A DNA stretch of 64,000 nt from contig VTFK01000069.1 in NCBI GenBank assembly GCA_009617715.1, positions 992,001 to 1,056,000 of the forward strand, read 5' to 3'. Positions 12,501 to 24,025 of this stretch are shown one piece after another (position 1 is the stretch's first letter; every line of letters begins with the position of its first letter). Below the pieces are notes generated by a model. It was not told where the DNA came from, ran no database searches, and saw only the letters and a program-made list of their open reading frames with translations. Origin of the DNA: Plectrocnemia conspersa (lineage: Eukaryota; Arthropoda; Insecta; Trichoptera; Polycentropodidae). A program made the translations under genes and the position numbers.

Positions 12501-15000
12501 ATTGATATGTGATTAAGTTTAGTGTTTGAAAGTTTTAACTCGATTTGAGGAGGGATTAGATTGTAACAAGTGGCAGTTGGGAATTTCTGCAAAGTACTGT
12601 ACAACAATTTAACACATTTCTGTCACAAATATAAAATAATTCGGTTTATATTTAAAATCATATGTTGATTCTGAATCACTATTTTTTAATAAAAGTATTA
12701 AAGATTTTTTTAAACTGCTCTTTACATTCTGAAATTTAGCAAAAATTCTATATTTAAATTTTACGTGGGTTTTTATCAGAACAACTATAAATCAATTATT
12801 TTTTTTGCTCCATCTTTCCAGTCGATCTTTTCGTAATCAATTTATAAGATGTTTTGTCAGAATGTTTTTTTAAATTTTTTTTTTACTTCTGTGTTTTGCA
12901 ATATTTACATATTCGTTGACAATTTTAGTTTACTAGTATTTGTGAATAAGAAAGTTTGGGACTTACCATGGAGCATCTAATTTTACTTTAAAATTTATTT
13001 TGGAACCTCTGAATATTTATAAATTAAAGTTGCTTGCTGATCATCAGAATATTGTGCATCTAAACTAGTTTAAGTATGGATTTGTATAAAAGCAGCATAT
13101 TATTTTTTATATATATTCTTTAGTAAGTTTTGCTTATTAGTCAATAATATTTTCTAATGATTTTATAAATATGACGAAGTAGTGTCTTTTTAAATTTGTA
13201 TTTTAATCCTATATGCCTCACTTTGTCTAAAGCCCTAAATCTAGGAAAGCAGTTAAGCATCTATTCCTATTTCTCAACTTTTTTTTAAATATTAGAATTA
13301 TATTGATTTTTTTTCAAATTTATAAATTATTTATAGTGTTAAATTATTAAAAAAACTGTTAAACATATTTAAAAAATTTAGTTAAATATTTAAATAATTT
13401 CAAATCATTACTATTTTTTTATTAACTTTTGTTTTGAGGATATTATAATTTTGCAAAATTATATTTAAGGTTATGAGCTAAGTTATAATTAAAATTTTTC
13501 AATTCACAAAATTTGTAGTTAAATAACGTTTTCTTTGCAAACACTTATAATTTTATTTTTTTCTAGTCGGATGACATATTTTTAAGTGTAACTTTCAGTA
13601 TTATATACATATACAATTAAATAAGTAAGTCCATCAAAAATTTAAAACAAGCGTATATAATATATGTATAAGTCTATATGATTTTTTGCAAATAAAGATG
13701 TTATGTAGAAGTCATAAAAATAGCAAAATAAACGAACTAATACAAAAGAACAAATTAAAAAATATTTTATAGTAATTTTTTTTGTTATTATATCTTGTTA
13801 ATTTATTTTATTTTGCAACAAATCAAAAAAAAAAGTTTACTTTAAACATTAAATATTTTTATAAAAGTTATTTTTATTTAACCTAATAATAATATCACAG
13901 TGTGTTTGTTGACAAATTTTTCGGATATTCTCTTAAAAGCCTATTATTTTACAAAAAAAATTAGGACCATTTTCTAAAAAAATATTTCATAAATTTATAT
14001 TATTCTATCTGTTTTAAATGATCTAAAACTTATTGTTAAATTTGCACTGAAACTATATTATTGACTGCAATTTACCTATTAGCGAGAATTTGTAAATATT
14101 CAACTTATAAAATTTTCTTAAAAAAATAAAAGTTAACCATTAATCTAGAACCTAAAAATAAACTTAAAATAAATACGGTAATAACTATTACATATCCTTA
14201 TTTCATTAAAATATATACTGATAAAAATATAAGGCATATAAAATTACATAAAACATTGACAATATTAAAAAGCAATTTTTAATTTGAACGTTTTTTATAA
14301 AATGCTTAGGTTTCAGAGCTACACGACTTTTTCATAAAAAAAGTAGAAAAAATTGCAGCTCAGTGCATTTTATTAAATTTTCTCTTAAAGTGAAAATTTA
14401 TTTAATAATTTACAAAAAGTAGTAATGTACTTGTGAAAAGTAATACCATGAATTACTATTTCATTTAATAAAATCTTAAAACATTGGAGCAATTTTTTTT
14501 TAAAAAAATCTTACGTAAAAATGTTTTTACAAAACCACTTTTTCCTGACCATTAATTTAAAGCCTTAAAGCTCAGTTTTAATAAACACTATGTATTTTAT
14601 TTTTTATAAAACATTATATGAATATGTATATAAAAAAAAACTGTAAAAAAATACTGAAAGTAAATCATAAATTTGTGGTAGAATACATTTGGTATAAAAA
14701 TTAAATTGGGTTTTATGAATTTAACAGAACTTAGGTTTAAATTTAATAATAAGTGTTATTAATTAAAGCATAATTATCAAATTAGCTTTTCTGAAACTAA
14801 TAAAATAAACAGTGTTTTAATCGGTTGCTAATACCAGATAAAGACGTTTTTGTGAAAAACATTTTTTACTTTTAAATAATATTTCCTTAGACCACTTTAA
14901 AACTACTTTCCAAAAAAGATAATAATAAATCTTGTTGAAATATTTATAAATATTTCAACAAACTTATGTCTTTGGCAATTGTCATGAATAAAAATAGTTT
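12501..15000. other. AT-rich desert
   Basis: Among the most AT-biased parts of the window, with long homopolymer runs and dense stops on both strands. No gene, RNA or clear repeat. Confidence 0.6.
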
Positions 15001-15430
15001 AGAGCCACGCCAGACAGTTGCTATTTTGCGTTCACCATACTTGTGAAGAAAGCGCACTTTATTTTTCTTAGCCTAATGCCATATTTTCTTTACTCTTTGA
15101 CTTAAATAAATATATGAGCAAACTTTTTTTCCTTGGCCGGACGTCCCCATTGGAGACTCCACCACAGGTGGTCCGACATCAAGCTTTCGACTTTGCTCGT
15201 TATGGCCACATTTAAGGCATATGAGAATCTGCATTCATAGAGTCAATGCCTTCTTGAAGAATCAGTCAGAAGTCAATGCCTATATGTATGGCCTTGAACG
15301 GCGCCTCACATAAATACTGCTACATACTTAGCAGTCTCCATGGAGTAAGTCTCTCTTTAGAGAGTCAATCAGGAATATGTGCCACTCTTAATCCGTGAAG
15401 GGTATGTGGCTCTAAATAATTTGTCCAGAG
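15001..15430. repeat. structured repeat-like block of unknown type
   Basis: A GC-mixed block unlike its flanks. AGTCAATGCCT occurs twice 30 bp apart (15241-15251, 15271-15281). There follow three successive perfect inverted repeats: ACTGCTA/TAGCAGT at 15316-15335, CTCCATGGAG at 15336-15345, and CTCTC-TTTA-GAGAG at 15351-15364. Its left edge (15003-15040, GAGCCACGCCAGACAGTTG) resembles the repeat units at 41.5-42.1 kb. Probably part of a non-autonomous mobile element, but I do not recognise the family. Confidence 0.35.
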
Positions 15431-16105
15431 TAGCGTTTTGATTTATGATTTTTTGCTAAATATATATTTAATAATTTAATTTAAAATGTCAAATATTGAA
15501 GTGCTCAAGTTTTAACTGGCTTTTATTGTGTTTTCACATAAAATGGCATTAAAATATTATTAAGGTACAAATTTACTAATCTTTATTTATATTATCGTTT
15601 CACTATTATTATTGGTATAAATCTGTTTAATTTAACTAGTAAAATTTAAAAAATGGTTTATGACAAAATACTACAATTTTACTATTCTTATCATTAAAAT
15701 TTAAGGAATATTTTCATAAAATAAAAATGTCTCTGTTTAATATTATTAAAATCTCGTATAATTATTGTCTCCATAGATTTAAAGGATTATGAAAAACATG
15801 TACTTTAAATATTTGTATTACAACATTTAAATATTAAATCTTGTTTGCTATTATATATGTATATAATCCAAGGCTTTCTGTTGGAAATAGATTGAATATT
15901 TTTTTAGAACTAACAGTAATCGCGATAACCATGAGCAATGTAAACAACTGAGCCATTTTTAGTTTAAAGTAAACTTAATTAACATAATATAAAATATTTT
16001 ACCAAGCGTGCTTCATAACATATATTTTGTTATTAGTTTAAAAATGAATATTTTAATATAATTCTCTATGTTGTTATCGAGTTTAATTTTAAGTTAGAAC
16101 AATAA
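15431..16105. other. AT-rich stretch, nothing recognised
   Basis: AT-dominated, no frame or RNA recognised. Confidence 0.5.
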
Positions 16106-16370
16106 ATCAAGACTGGACCGCAATGCTAGAGCTACAGCATATAACTTTGGACACATTGACGTATTGCTAACACCTTCAATTATTTTAAAATTCACATTAC
16201 GAATTAATTGCAACCATATCCACCCACTGTCCGCAATGCGCCAAGCTCGTAATTTATGTCCGACTCTTCAGTGTTAAAGTGAATTATACGCTTTAAAACG
16301 GACCCCTGTATCTTTAAATGTTGCACACCACTGAGCCGTATGTTGTAATGTAATATGGCGATAAATAACA
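16106..16370. other. small GC-richer island
   Basis: About 260 bp with CpGs (GGACCGCAATGC, CCGCAATGCGCC) in AT-rich surroundings. The 77-codon minus frame here has no recognisable domain. Possible conserved non-coding element. Confidence 0.3.
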
Positions 16371-16739
16371 AACGGAATAGCCTGTTATATAAATAATTAT
16401 AGTATATTTTAAATAATAAATAAATTAATTGATCCATAGGTAAATAATTTATGGTAACAGAATCTCTGATTTATTTACAGATTAAATAACCTTATTTTGT
16501 TGTAATATAGCAAAATATGCTATGCCTTATAATAGATATACATTTTTTTAAATAATAAAATTAAAGCTAAAGTACAATATATATAATTAAATTTGTCTGT
16601 CAAAAACAAATTAAATTAAAAAAAATTTTTTTAAGATAAAAATTTGTTTTTATAGTAGATGTATTTTTTTTTATTAAGTTGCTCAACTTAAAATTTATTT
16701 TAGATTTATGTCAACAAAGTCATGTGAAAATTATAAAAT
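16371..16739. other. AT-rich stretch, nothing recognised
   Basis: AT-dominated with long A and T runs. Confidence 0.5.
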
Positions 16740-17260
16740 GTGGCGTGAAACACAAAAATTGGTTTTGTCGTTACAATTGTAATGGCAAATGCATTTCGGC
16801 CAATAACGGTAACTAGGCGGGCCGCGTAGTGAGAATAACGTCATGTCCAATTACACTTTTGAACGTGTCCCGCATATTAACGTACATATAAACTATACGT
16901 AACGGCCGAGTAAATTGTCGTGCATAATTTAAATAAAACTTATTCCGGATCCGTATCCTGTTAATCCTGCGGGACCTTTTCGCCAGCTTCCAGTAGCAGC
17001 CGGCGGCAAGATTGCCAACCGTGCCAGATAGCGAGACTAGATAAACCGGGGCGACTTGGCCCCGATAGCAATCACCAACCTTTTCCGGTGCAAAAAAGAA
17101 AATTAGATGCACCGCCGCCTTCGGAGAAGAGCAAAGTCAAACTATCCGTTTCGGTCTTAGTGGGTTTAAACACTAAGGTTTAACTAGCTCAGTGTGTATG
17201 TGTGTTCGTAGGTCATGATTTTATGATGAGGACGGTCGTAGTAGAAATGGTAAAATGCTA
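16740..17260. other. GC-rich island
   Basis: A CpG-retaining block with the palindrome CGGATCCG at 16946-16953, followed by a TTAATCC word (K50-homeodomain type). A 7-bp inverted repeat CGGTGCA/TGCACCG lies around 17085-17114. A 99-codon minus frame (16813-17112) spans the GC-rich part. It ends without domain resemblance, so I treat it as a composition artefact. Confidence 0.4.
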
Positions 17261-17499
17261 ATGTGGGTATAACGGCAAAGGCATGTAATAAAATAAAATT
17301 TTCCTTAAAAATGTGTCGGAAATAATATTTTTATAAATTATTCAATTTAAATGGAGCATAACGAATAAGACTTATTTTATAATTATGAAGAACAGAGATA
17401 ATCAAAAAAAAACTATGCTAAAAATAAAAACAAGAAATATTTTTTTTTAAATAAAAAAATAATTTAAATTTGTTGGATATGTTGAAAATAACTTCTAAT

Positions 17500-18110
17500 A
17501 TTTTTTTATAATATATCTAATAATATAAATTAGGTTAACAAAAATAATATATGTAATTAACTTTTTTATAGCAAATTTATATGAGTTAGACTAGGTTATG
17601 GTACAATATAGCTTAACTTAAAATTGTGTATAAAAAAATATTTTCATGTAAAACTAATTTAATTTTTCCCAAATTAGGTATTGTAAAAAATAAGTTAAAA
17701 AGTTATTTGCTTACGAAAAATATATTTCTGAACCTAAAATTTTTAAATCAAACCAAGTTAAGTTATGTTAGGTTTGTATACAATATACTGTAGCCTAACT
17801 CAGCCTAACCCAAAATTGTATATGAACACATTTTTATTTGTAAACCTACCCCCACTTCTCAAATTTTTTTTATGTATAAAAATTAGATTTCATATTGTTC
17901 GATTTTTAATTTAATATATTTTTTAACTAACCTAACAATATTGTTTTTTACGAAAATATTTTACCTGTATTTAAATTTTTTAGATTTAATTGATATAAGT
18001 TAGGCTATGTTTAATACTGTAGTATAACTTAGGTTTACTCAAAATTTTATATGAACACATTTATTTGTAAGTCGAACCTATTTTAGCACAAATAAATTTT
18101 TCCATAAACG
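17500..18110. repeat. three diverged tandem units with AGGTTA-type motifs
   Basis: Related segments lie at about 17585-17660, 17757-17850 and 17998-18080. Each has an AG(G)TTA-G-TATG motif, a TACTGTAGTATA-like centre, then CAAAATT-TATATGAACACATTT-ATTTGTAA and a C-rich AACCTA. Spacing is about 175 and 240 bp. TAGGTTA/TAACCTA words recur throughout. The units are too diverged to be recent. No coding frame. Confidence 0.4.
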
Positions 18111-18860
18111 ATATTTTTTTTTATTATATTTTTAAAAAAACTATTAAATCCTAATACCCTTATTAATAAAGAAGACATCACTAATTGAATTAGCATGTTT
18201 ATTAATATCATCAAACAACCTACCAAAAGTTGTACAGTAAACCACTAAATAAATCAACTTTAACTCTTACAGAATTAAAAATCAAACAAGAAGCATGTGG
18301 AAAATTTCTGCGAAAAATATTAAAATACGCCTTTATGCATTACAAAATTAAATTAAAATTGCCATTGCTAAGAATAATAAATATATTTTATAAAATAAAT
18401 TTGAACGACTTGAAACCCGAATATTATTTATATTTATTTTAGCTATAATTGCGTATATTATAAGTTTCTACTTATTAGATTTTATAATTATTCAATTCAA
18501 TTTTTTTTTTTATTTCATATAATATTATAGAAGATCGGTATTTTATTACAATTAATTATTCTTATTCACTGTGAAACGCAAATCGTCAGTAATTAAAAAA
18601 AAAATAGCTTCATCACAAAATCTTAAAGCTAAAACTAGTACTAATAATATTAAAAAATAATGCAAATTTGATACAAGCTTACTTAAAAATCACGTTAAAA
18701 ACAATTAAAAAAAAACTTAAAAAAAATTACTTAGTTGTAACTAATGATTTTTTTTTTTAATAATTAAAAACCCAATCGAAAAGCTCATATAATTTACTGT
18801 ATCTTTAAGCTATTATTACTCTCACACTAATTGCCACTTAATACTTTTAAATAATATAAA
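18111..18860. other. AT-rich stretch, possibly degraded 5' part of the LINE to its right
   Basis: Mostly A/T with a 70-codon frame at 18230-18442 that starts at a non-ATG codon. It could belong to the retrotransposon remnant that becomes recognisable from 18877, but I cannot show this. Confidence 0.3.
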
Positions 18861-19800
18861 CTCTTCTCTCTACAGTTATTATTTTCCGACTGCTTGGAAG
18901 CAGACAGACGTAATCAGAGTACAATTCCTAGTCGCGAGTGAATTAAATAAAAATCATTTAAAATAAAATACTAGAGCATGTTATTAAAAATATTAATCAT
19001 TTTAAAAAGATAAACTAGATCGAGTATAAAATATATTCAGGGACCCTTTGGCAAAATAATGATAACAAAAGTAGTTTTCTTGTACATTTCTTAAACCTTT
19101 CATTGCATTTAACACGCATGTAATATAAAATAAATAAATTAAAATATACGGTTGTTTAGTTAAAAAAATAAATTCATTTTAAAACCGTTGGCGTCCCTTA
19201 GGGTATAATTTTAGGACCTAGCTATTCAGTAATTTTTTAATTAAACAGCACAAAAATAACATCACCACAATATTTTCCGACAACACGGCCATCTTATGTC
19301 CATATACAAATCTACATCAAGCAATAGATAAACTTAAAAACAGAATAAATATTATTTAAAAAAAGTTCGATAAATGGCTAGTCACTGCAAATCTTACTAT
19401 AAGCGTCGCAGTAATATTTACTTATAGGAGGTAAAAAGTTTTTACTGTCTGTATGTAAATGTATACCAAATTTCTGACTCACTCAAACGTATATAGATAA
19501 ACTATTTCATTAAATTAGAACAACCAGATTAAAAATTCTTATGCCGCAAAAATAAGTTTAATATCAAACATAAATTAACTATTTTTTAACCAGTAATTTT
19601 ATACGCATACGTGGTGTAGGGATATTTAATTAATATATGCAGGTACCCAATAAAACTTTAGTTCCAATTAAATATTTTATAAAAGAATTGCGTCAAATGC
19701 TTCATGGTTTGTTTGCAACTCAATGTTACACTGTGATTAATAAATATATAAACTCACTGAATACTTTGATTAACTTAATGTAAAACACCGCTAGAGAATT
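18861..19800 (+). mobile_element. decayed jockey-like LINE, reverse transcriptase and C-terminus
   Basis: This is a non-LTR retrotransposon ORF2 remnant read across several frames, with stops and frameshifts. Motifs appear in the order expected of jockey-type reverse transcriptases: YYFPTAWK (about 18877-18900); GVP-stop-GIILGP, the GVPQGS-LGP box (about 19190-19219); SDNTAIL, the FADDTA catalytic box with A-to-N and D-to-N type decay, followed by TNLHQAIDKL (about 19273-19335); PVILYAYVV-stop-G, the RP-L-YA--VWG box (about 19590); and NASWFVCNSMLHCD, the NAPWFVRN--LH-DL C-terminal box (19699-19738). The order and spacing make the call strong even though no frame is intact. Confidence 0.8.
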
Positions 19801-21009
19801 TTTACTTATTATATGAAATAATAATAATTTGAAAACTAACTAAAAATACACTATAAAAAAAAATATACAAATGTGATTTTTTTCTTATACATATAATCTA
19901 ACATAACTGGATAAATAAGTAAGAGAGCATGGTCTAGAAACTTTAAGACATGATAGATACTGTACATTTAAAAATAATATATTGATCAGGCAAAAAAATC
20001 GTTATCATAAAATATACATTTTAATAAATCGTGGTTATATTTGCAAGGTAATTGACTTAGCAAAAGCGGATTATTAAAATGATTTTAATAATTCGTAAAT
20101 AATATAAAATTGAAACCATATTGAGTCTTTTGTGGTTGTTATAATATAAATAAAAATATGCTCAAATGCCTATTTTTAACGGTTTTTATGTTTTCAAATA
20201 ATATTTTAAACTATGTTGTATCCTCATATTACGTATATCTCAGAAAAGTAAAGTTATACTGCTTTATAATATTTATTACCAATTATATATGTGTAAATAC
20301 ATTGTTTTATTTTTGATCTATGTGAAAATAATATTATAAGTTCAATTTATTATATTAAATCTTGTTCTTACATGTTCACAGATACTGTTAATAAGTGATT
20401 ATACAAGAAAACCAATATCCTTTGGCACCTTAATTTATGAGAATTGCGGAGAACAAATAGCTTCATCTTGAAAGCTTTACTGCATAACGATGGCTTTAAG
20501 AGTAATTTAGTTCTCTGCACTTTAATGATTTACTCTTAATATTCTTAAAATAGGCAATTAATAAAAAATCCTAACGTATTTAAATAACAGCGTACGTTTT
20601 TAAATTGGTAATAATTTTTTATAAGAACAAGATAAAATACAGATTTTTTTTATGCAATAAAATAAATCATACATATGTATAATACATTTACTCTTAATGA
20701 CTGAATTAAGAGTAATTAAACAGCGATGAATTAAATATATAAAAATGTAATGCCTCAGGTGCTGGACATTTGTATTGAATTGACGACTTGAAGTCTGCAA
20801 AGTGGTTAAGTCATCAAAGAATAAAGTAAAACTTGAGTGATTTAATAGTAATAATGTCTTTTAAAACAATAAATTTTAAAAACACTAAATTATTTCAAAC
20901 CTAAGCCTCCAAATTTGAATTTGTTAATAAATAATTCCAGTACAGAACAGAGGTGCATTGGTATAAAAACAACAACAAAACAAAAATAGAAGAGTTTTGG
21001 GACGTTTTA
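19801..21009. other. AT-rich stretch with a small hairpin
   Basis: AT-dominated. TTACTCTTAAT (20688-20698) and ATTAAGAGTAA (20705-20715) form a perfect 11-bp stem with a 6-nt loop. The same ACTCTTAA/TTAAGAGT words occur at about 20500 and 20530, suggesting a local inverted-repeat group. No gene seen. Confidence 0.4.
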
Positions 21010-21310
21010 ATGTATTCACTGACCGCCATAAAAAAACTGAACTGGGGAAAACCCCCGGGGGACCTTCGCCAGGATGTTCCGGAATTCGGGGGCCTAATCA
21101 GGATGCCCGGCGCCTCTCGGTCATTTACACGGTCGGCGGTCACCCACCCACCCCTGAAAAGACCACCCTCGCCCTCTTTTGGCTTGGTCTCAATTGAAAA
21201 TGCCATTGAGATGTTCCGGCGTCTCGGCGTCGGGTTTCGAGTGGGGCGAAAAAATTTCTACGTTCCCAGAGAGCGGCTCTGTATTAAAGAGTCGCATTTG
21301 AAATGCCATT
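21010..21310. other. GC-rich island with a kappaB/Dorsal-like site
   Basis: A sharply GC-richer block. GGGGAAAACCCC at 21044-21055 contains GGGAAAACCC, a match to the insect Dorsal/Rel consensus (GGG-W4-CCM type). Overlapping open frames occur on both strands (20901-21206 minus, 20953-21312 plus, 20997-21197 plus). Three frames open at once is what low stop density in GC-rich DNA gives, and none has a known domain. Read as a candidate enhancer. Confidence 0.5.
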
Positions 21311-21955
21311 AAAGTTTTTTATATATACATAAAAAAAATCAAATGTCAAATAGAGGTGATTGTGTGATAGTAGGGCGAAATTTCTTTGATTTATCGAAGA
21401 TTGATTGATTTGATTTTATTCTATATTATAAAAGGCTAAAGTACGTTGTACTGTAAAATTCTAAAATATCTCAAACTGGTAATATTATAAACTTGTATTG
21501 CAATGCGAATCCTTTTGTTGAAATTTGTATTTTTAGATTAAATTATTAATATTTATTATATGCAAAAAAAAATAAAATCTGGCTAAGAATTGCTAACAAA
21601 TAACTTTGTTAAAACTTGATAAAGAAACATAATTTTTTTCAAGAGCTGCTTTATTTTTGGTTCTTTACTCATTGAAATATGCAACGGCCATAAATCAATA
21701 CTTATAAAGGCTTACTTTTTTTATAATAAAAGTTTATGATATATCAGTCTTTGAAATATCGCTAGAGTTAATATAAATAATATGATTATTAAAATATTTT
21801 TACAAACAATAACAAAATGTTATTTTCGGTATGGACCGTTTAATAATGAATTGAATTCAGGAACATATTTATAAAGCATTATTATTCAACGATTCACTAA
21901 AGCATTCATTATATGATATTTTTTATTGCCTTTATTTTAAACTCTCAAAGTTGAC
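21311..21955. other. AT-rich stretch, nothing recognised
   Basis: AT-dominated, no frame or RNA recognised. Confidence 0.5.
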
Positions 21956-22235
21956 GGATGGTTATTTTAACTTTTTTCATTCGTTCCGCTCAACCGGCGC
22001 GGAACACACAATTGCCGAATTTATGTAACAAAACGATTCTCAAAGTGTGGAAAAAAAACATAACCGCCTATTCGATCGACGTCAAAATTTGGAGCCATTT
22101 GGCCAATTTATCGAACCGTTAAACTACGTAATAGCCGTCGTGTGTTATTATGATAAGTACGTAGAGGCCCTTCGGGTCGGTCTGAGCCATAAATTAATTG
22201 CAACTTTGGACTCCCGACGGGGACTGTGATATAAT
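21956..22235. other. GC-richer island with homeodomain-type word
   Basis: Contains a perfect 7-bp inverted repeat GTTCCGC/GCGGAAC (21983-21989 and 21999-22005). It also has the 14-mer CCATAAATTAATTG (22187-22200), which recurs exactly at 48031-48044. TTTATGG and TAATTA-type cores are typical of Caudal/Hox and other homeodomain sites. The 60-codon frame (22047-22229) has no known domain. Candidate regulatory element. Confidence 0.45.
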
Positions 22236-22640
22236 TGCTCTTCTGCAATATTTTTAGAACTTTAAGTAAATTTAATACGATATATGTTAGTCTTAAATGT
22301 CTTTGGACAATTTTTTTAGACAGTCTAGATATTTTAAAATTAATTGGGCTGAATTTTTTTGTATGATTATATTATTTATATGATAAGCAATTAAAGTAAT
22401 TGTTAAAAAATATATTTTAGAGTAATATATATTTTTTAATAATTTATATCTTACTTTTTTAATAGGCGATGTAAATAAATTAAAATATATGAAAGAATAC
22501 ATCTAAAGTGATAAATATCATACTAATATTGTCAAAAAAAGGTTTAATTTAAAATAACTATTAGTTAATTACGCTTGATTTTTATGATTGTTAAGTGATG
22601 CCACAAATCAATCGTAATAAATATTGGGTGAAAAAGCAGA
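22236..22640. other. AT-rich stretch, nothing recognised
   Basis: AT-dominated; a 69-codon minus frame of low-complexity residues is treated as chance. Confidence 0.5.
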
Positions 22641-22960
22641 TTCAAGATTTGTTGTTTTAAGTTATTATTTAGGTTAAATTAAGGCTAGTGTCATATGCAA
22701 GGTAAAATTAAATTAATAAATGATAACACGTTTTTAACTTGGTGTTAAAATAAAATATTCATGATATGATTATATTGTTTTGATTTGGGTTATGTTGAGG
22801 TTGAATTGGGTTTGTTTAAAATTAAGTATACAACAATATTTTGGGTATGGTTATAGTAAGTGATATACAATCTATGTAGTTATTGATATATTTTAGGTTA
22901 TGGTTTTGGATGTATGTATTTGAATATATTTATTTTATATATTGCTTGTTAAGATTAGAT
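22641..22960. other. segment with strong G/T strand bias
   Basis: The + strand is almost free of C while G and T are frequent (for example GGGTTATGTTGAGGTTGAATTGGG around 22785). Words of the form GGTTA/GGGTT recall the complement of the TAACC-containing tandem units at 17.5-18.1 kb, so it may be a distant inverted copy. No frame. Confidence 0.3.
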
Positions 22961-23590
22961 TTAATAACGTTGGTAAATGTTTTTATTTTAAAGTATGTTT
23001 AAAATATGTATTAATTACTTAGAGAAAATATTAATAATTTAATGTATTAGAAATACTCCATTATTAAAATTAAAAAAAATATTTTTCAACAGAAATCAAA
23101 TCTGTTAGTGTAGTTTTGTATTGTAATAACTAAAAATATTATCCATCTAATTGTGTTGTGTAAAAAAATATTTTTTTGAATACAATTTAATTGCTTATTA
23201 CTTCATTTTATATTTTTAATAAAATATAAATATTACCTTCCAAAATAAAATATATAAAACTTAACATTAACGCTAATTATCACATTACTTTCGAAAACTT
23301 TAATATAATTAACTCACATAAAAATTATAATGTAAAAGGCAGATGAAACTTGTGTATTAAATATTTTAACTCAAAATTAACGTCTTGAGATAACGACTTA
23401 ATCGCAAAAACAACTACTTGATATAATAGCTTTTTTAAATTATTAAAATAAATGATTTTTCTAAAAAATAATTATTAATATTAGGTTATAAAGTACAATT
23501 TCCCTACATCAAATATATTTCATCTTATTAAATTTTTTTAAATTTTTAATTATTAGCTATTAAGATATGTTATTTTCATATGAAAACATT
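22961..23590. other. AT-rich stretch, nothing recognised
   Basis: AT-dominated, no gene or RNA recognised. Confidence 0.5.
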
Positions 23591-24025
23591 TTCTCTCTGA
23601 TTAAAGCTCCAAACTGCGCTCCCACACATATTCCACTCTTTGCGCCTCAAAAATAAAACAAAAACCCTTTTTGCGGAATCATGCAAATACTACTCGGTAA
23701 TTTTGATAATGTAAACGAAAACATCGGGCCTTTTGATCGCTGTTTGACAAACGGAACCGTGTGGAAAAATACTTTTTAGTAAGCGAGAGAGATCGGTTCC
23801 CGTACGTGTTCGACCGAGGATTTTATTTAAGCCTCGTTCGGGGCAGGGATGGGGTCCCTGTGGTCCCCCTGCCCGGCTCGGGTGGGACACGCACCGCGGA
23901 AACGCGTGCAAGGGCCCCGTCACAGGTGGTTGAGGATTACTTTCGGCCCTTTGGCGCCCCAAAAGCGCCCGCATGCTTGCCAAAGTGTGAAATATATTTT
24001 TAAAACCCTTCGGCTGATGCAATGA
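23591..24025. other. GC-rich island
   Basis: A strong CpG-retaining island centred on 23850-23970. GGGCAGGG and CCCTGCCC form an 8-bp inverted repeat around 23840-23876, enclosing GGGGTCCC. Open frames on both strands (23690-24022 minus, 23761-24003 plus) overlap for their full length and lack recognisable domains, so I read them as composition artefacts. Candidate regulatory element. Confidence 0.45.

Noticed and set aside
20901..21312. Three overlapping open frames on both strands
   Set aside because: Simultaneous openness in several frames is expected from GC-rich, stop-poor DNA. One plus frame starts at GTG, and no domain is seen.
23690..24022. 110-codon minus frame and 80-codon plus frame over the same DNA
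   Set aside because: Complete overlap and no domain; composition artefact of the island.
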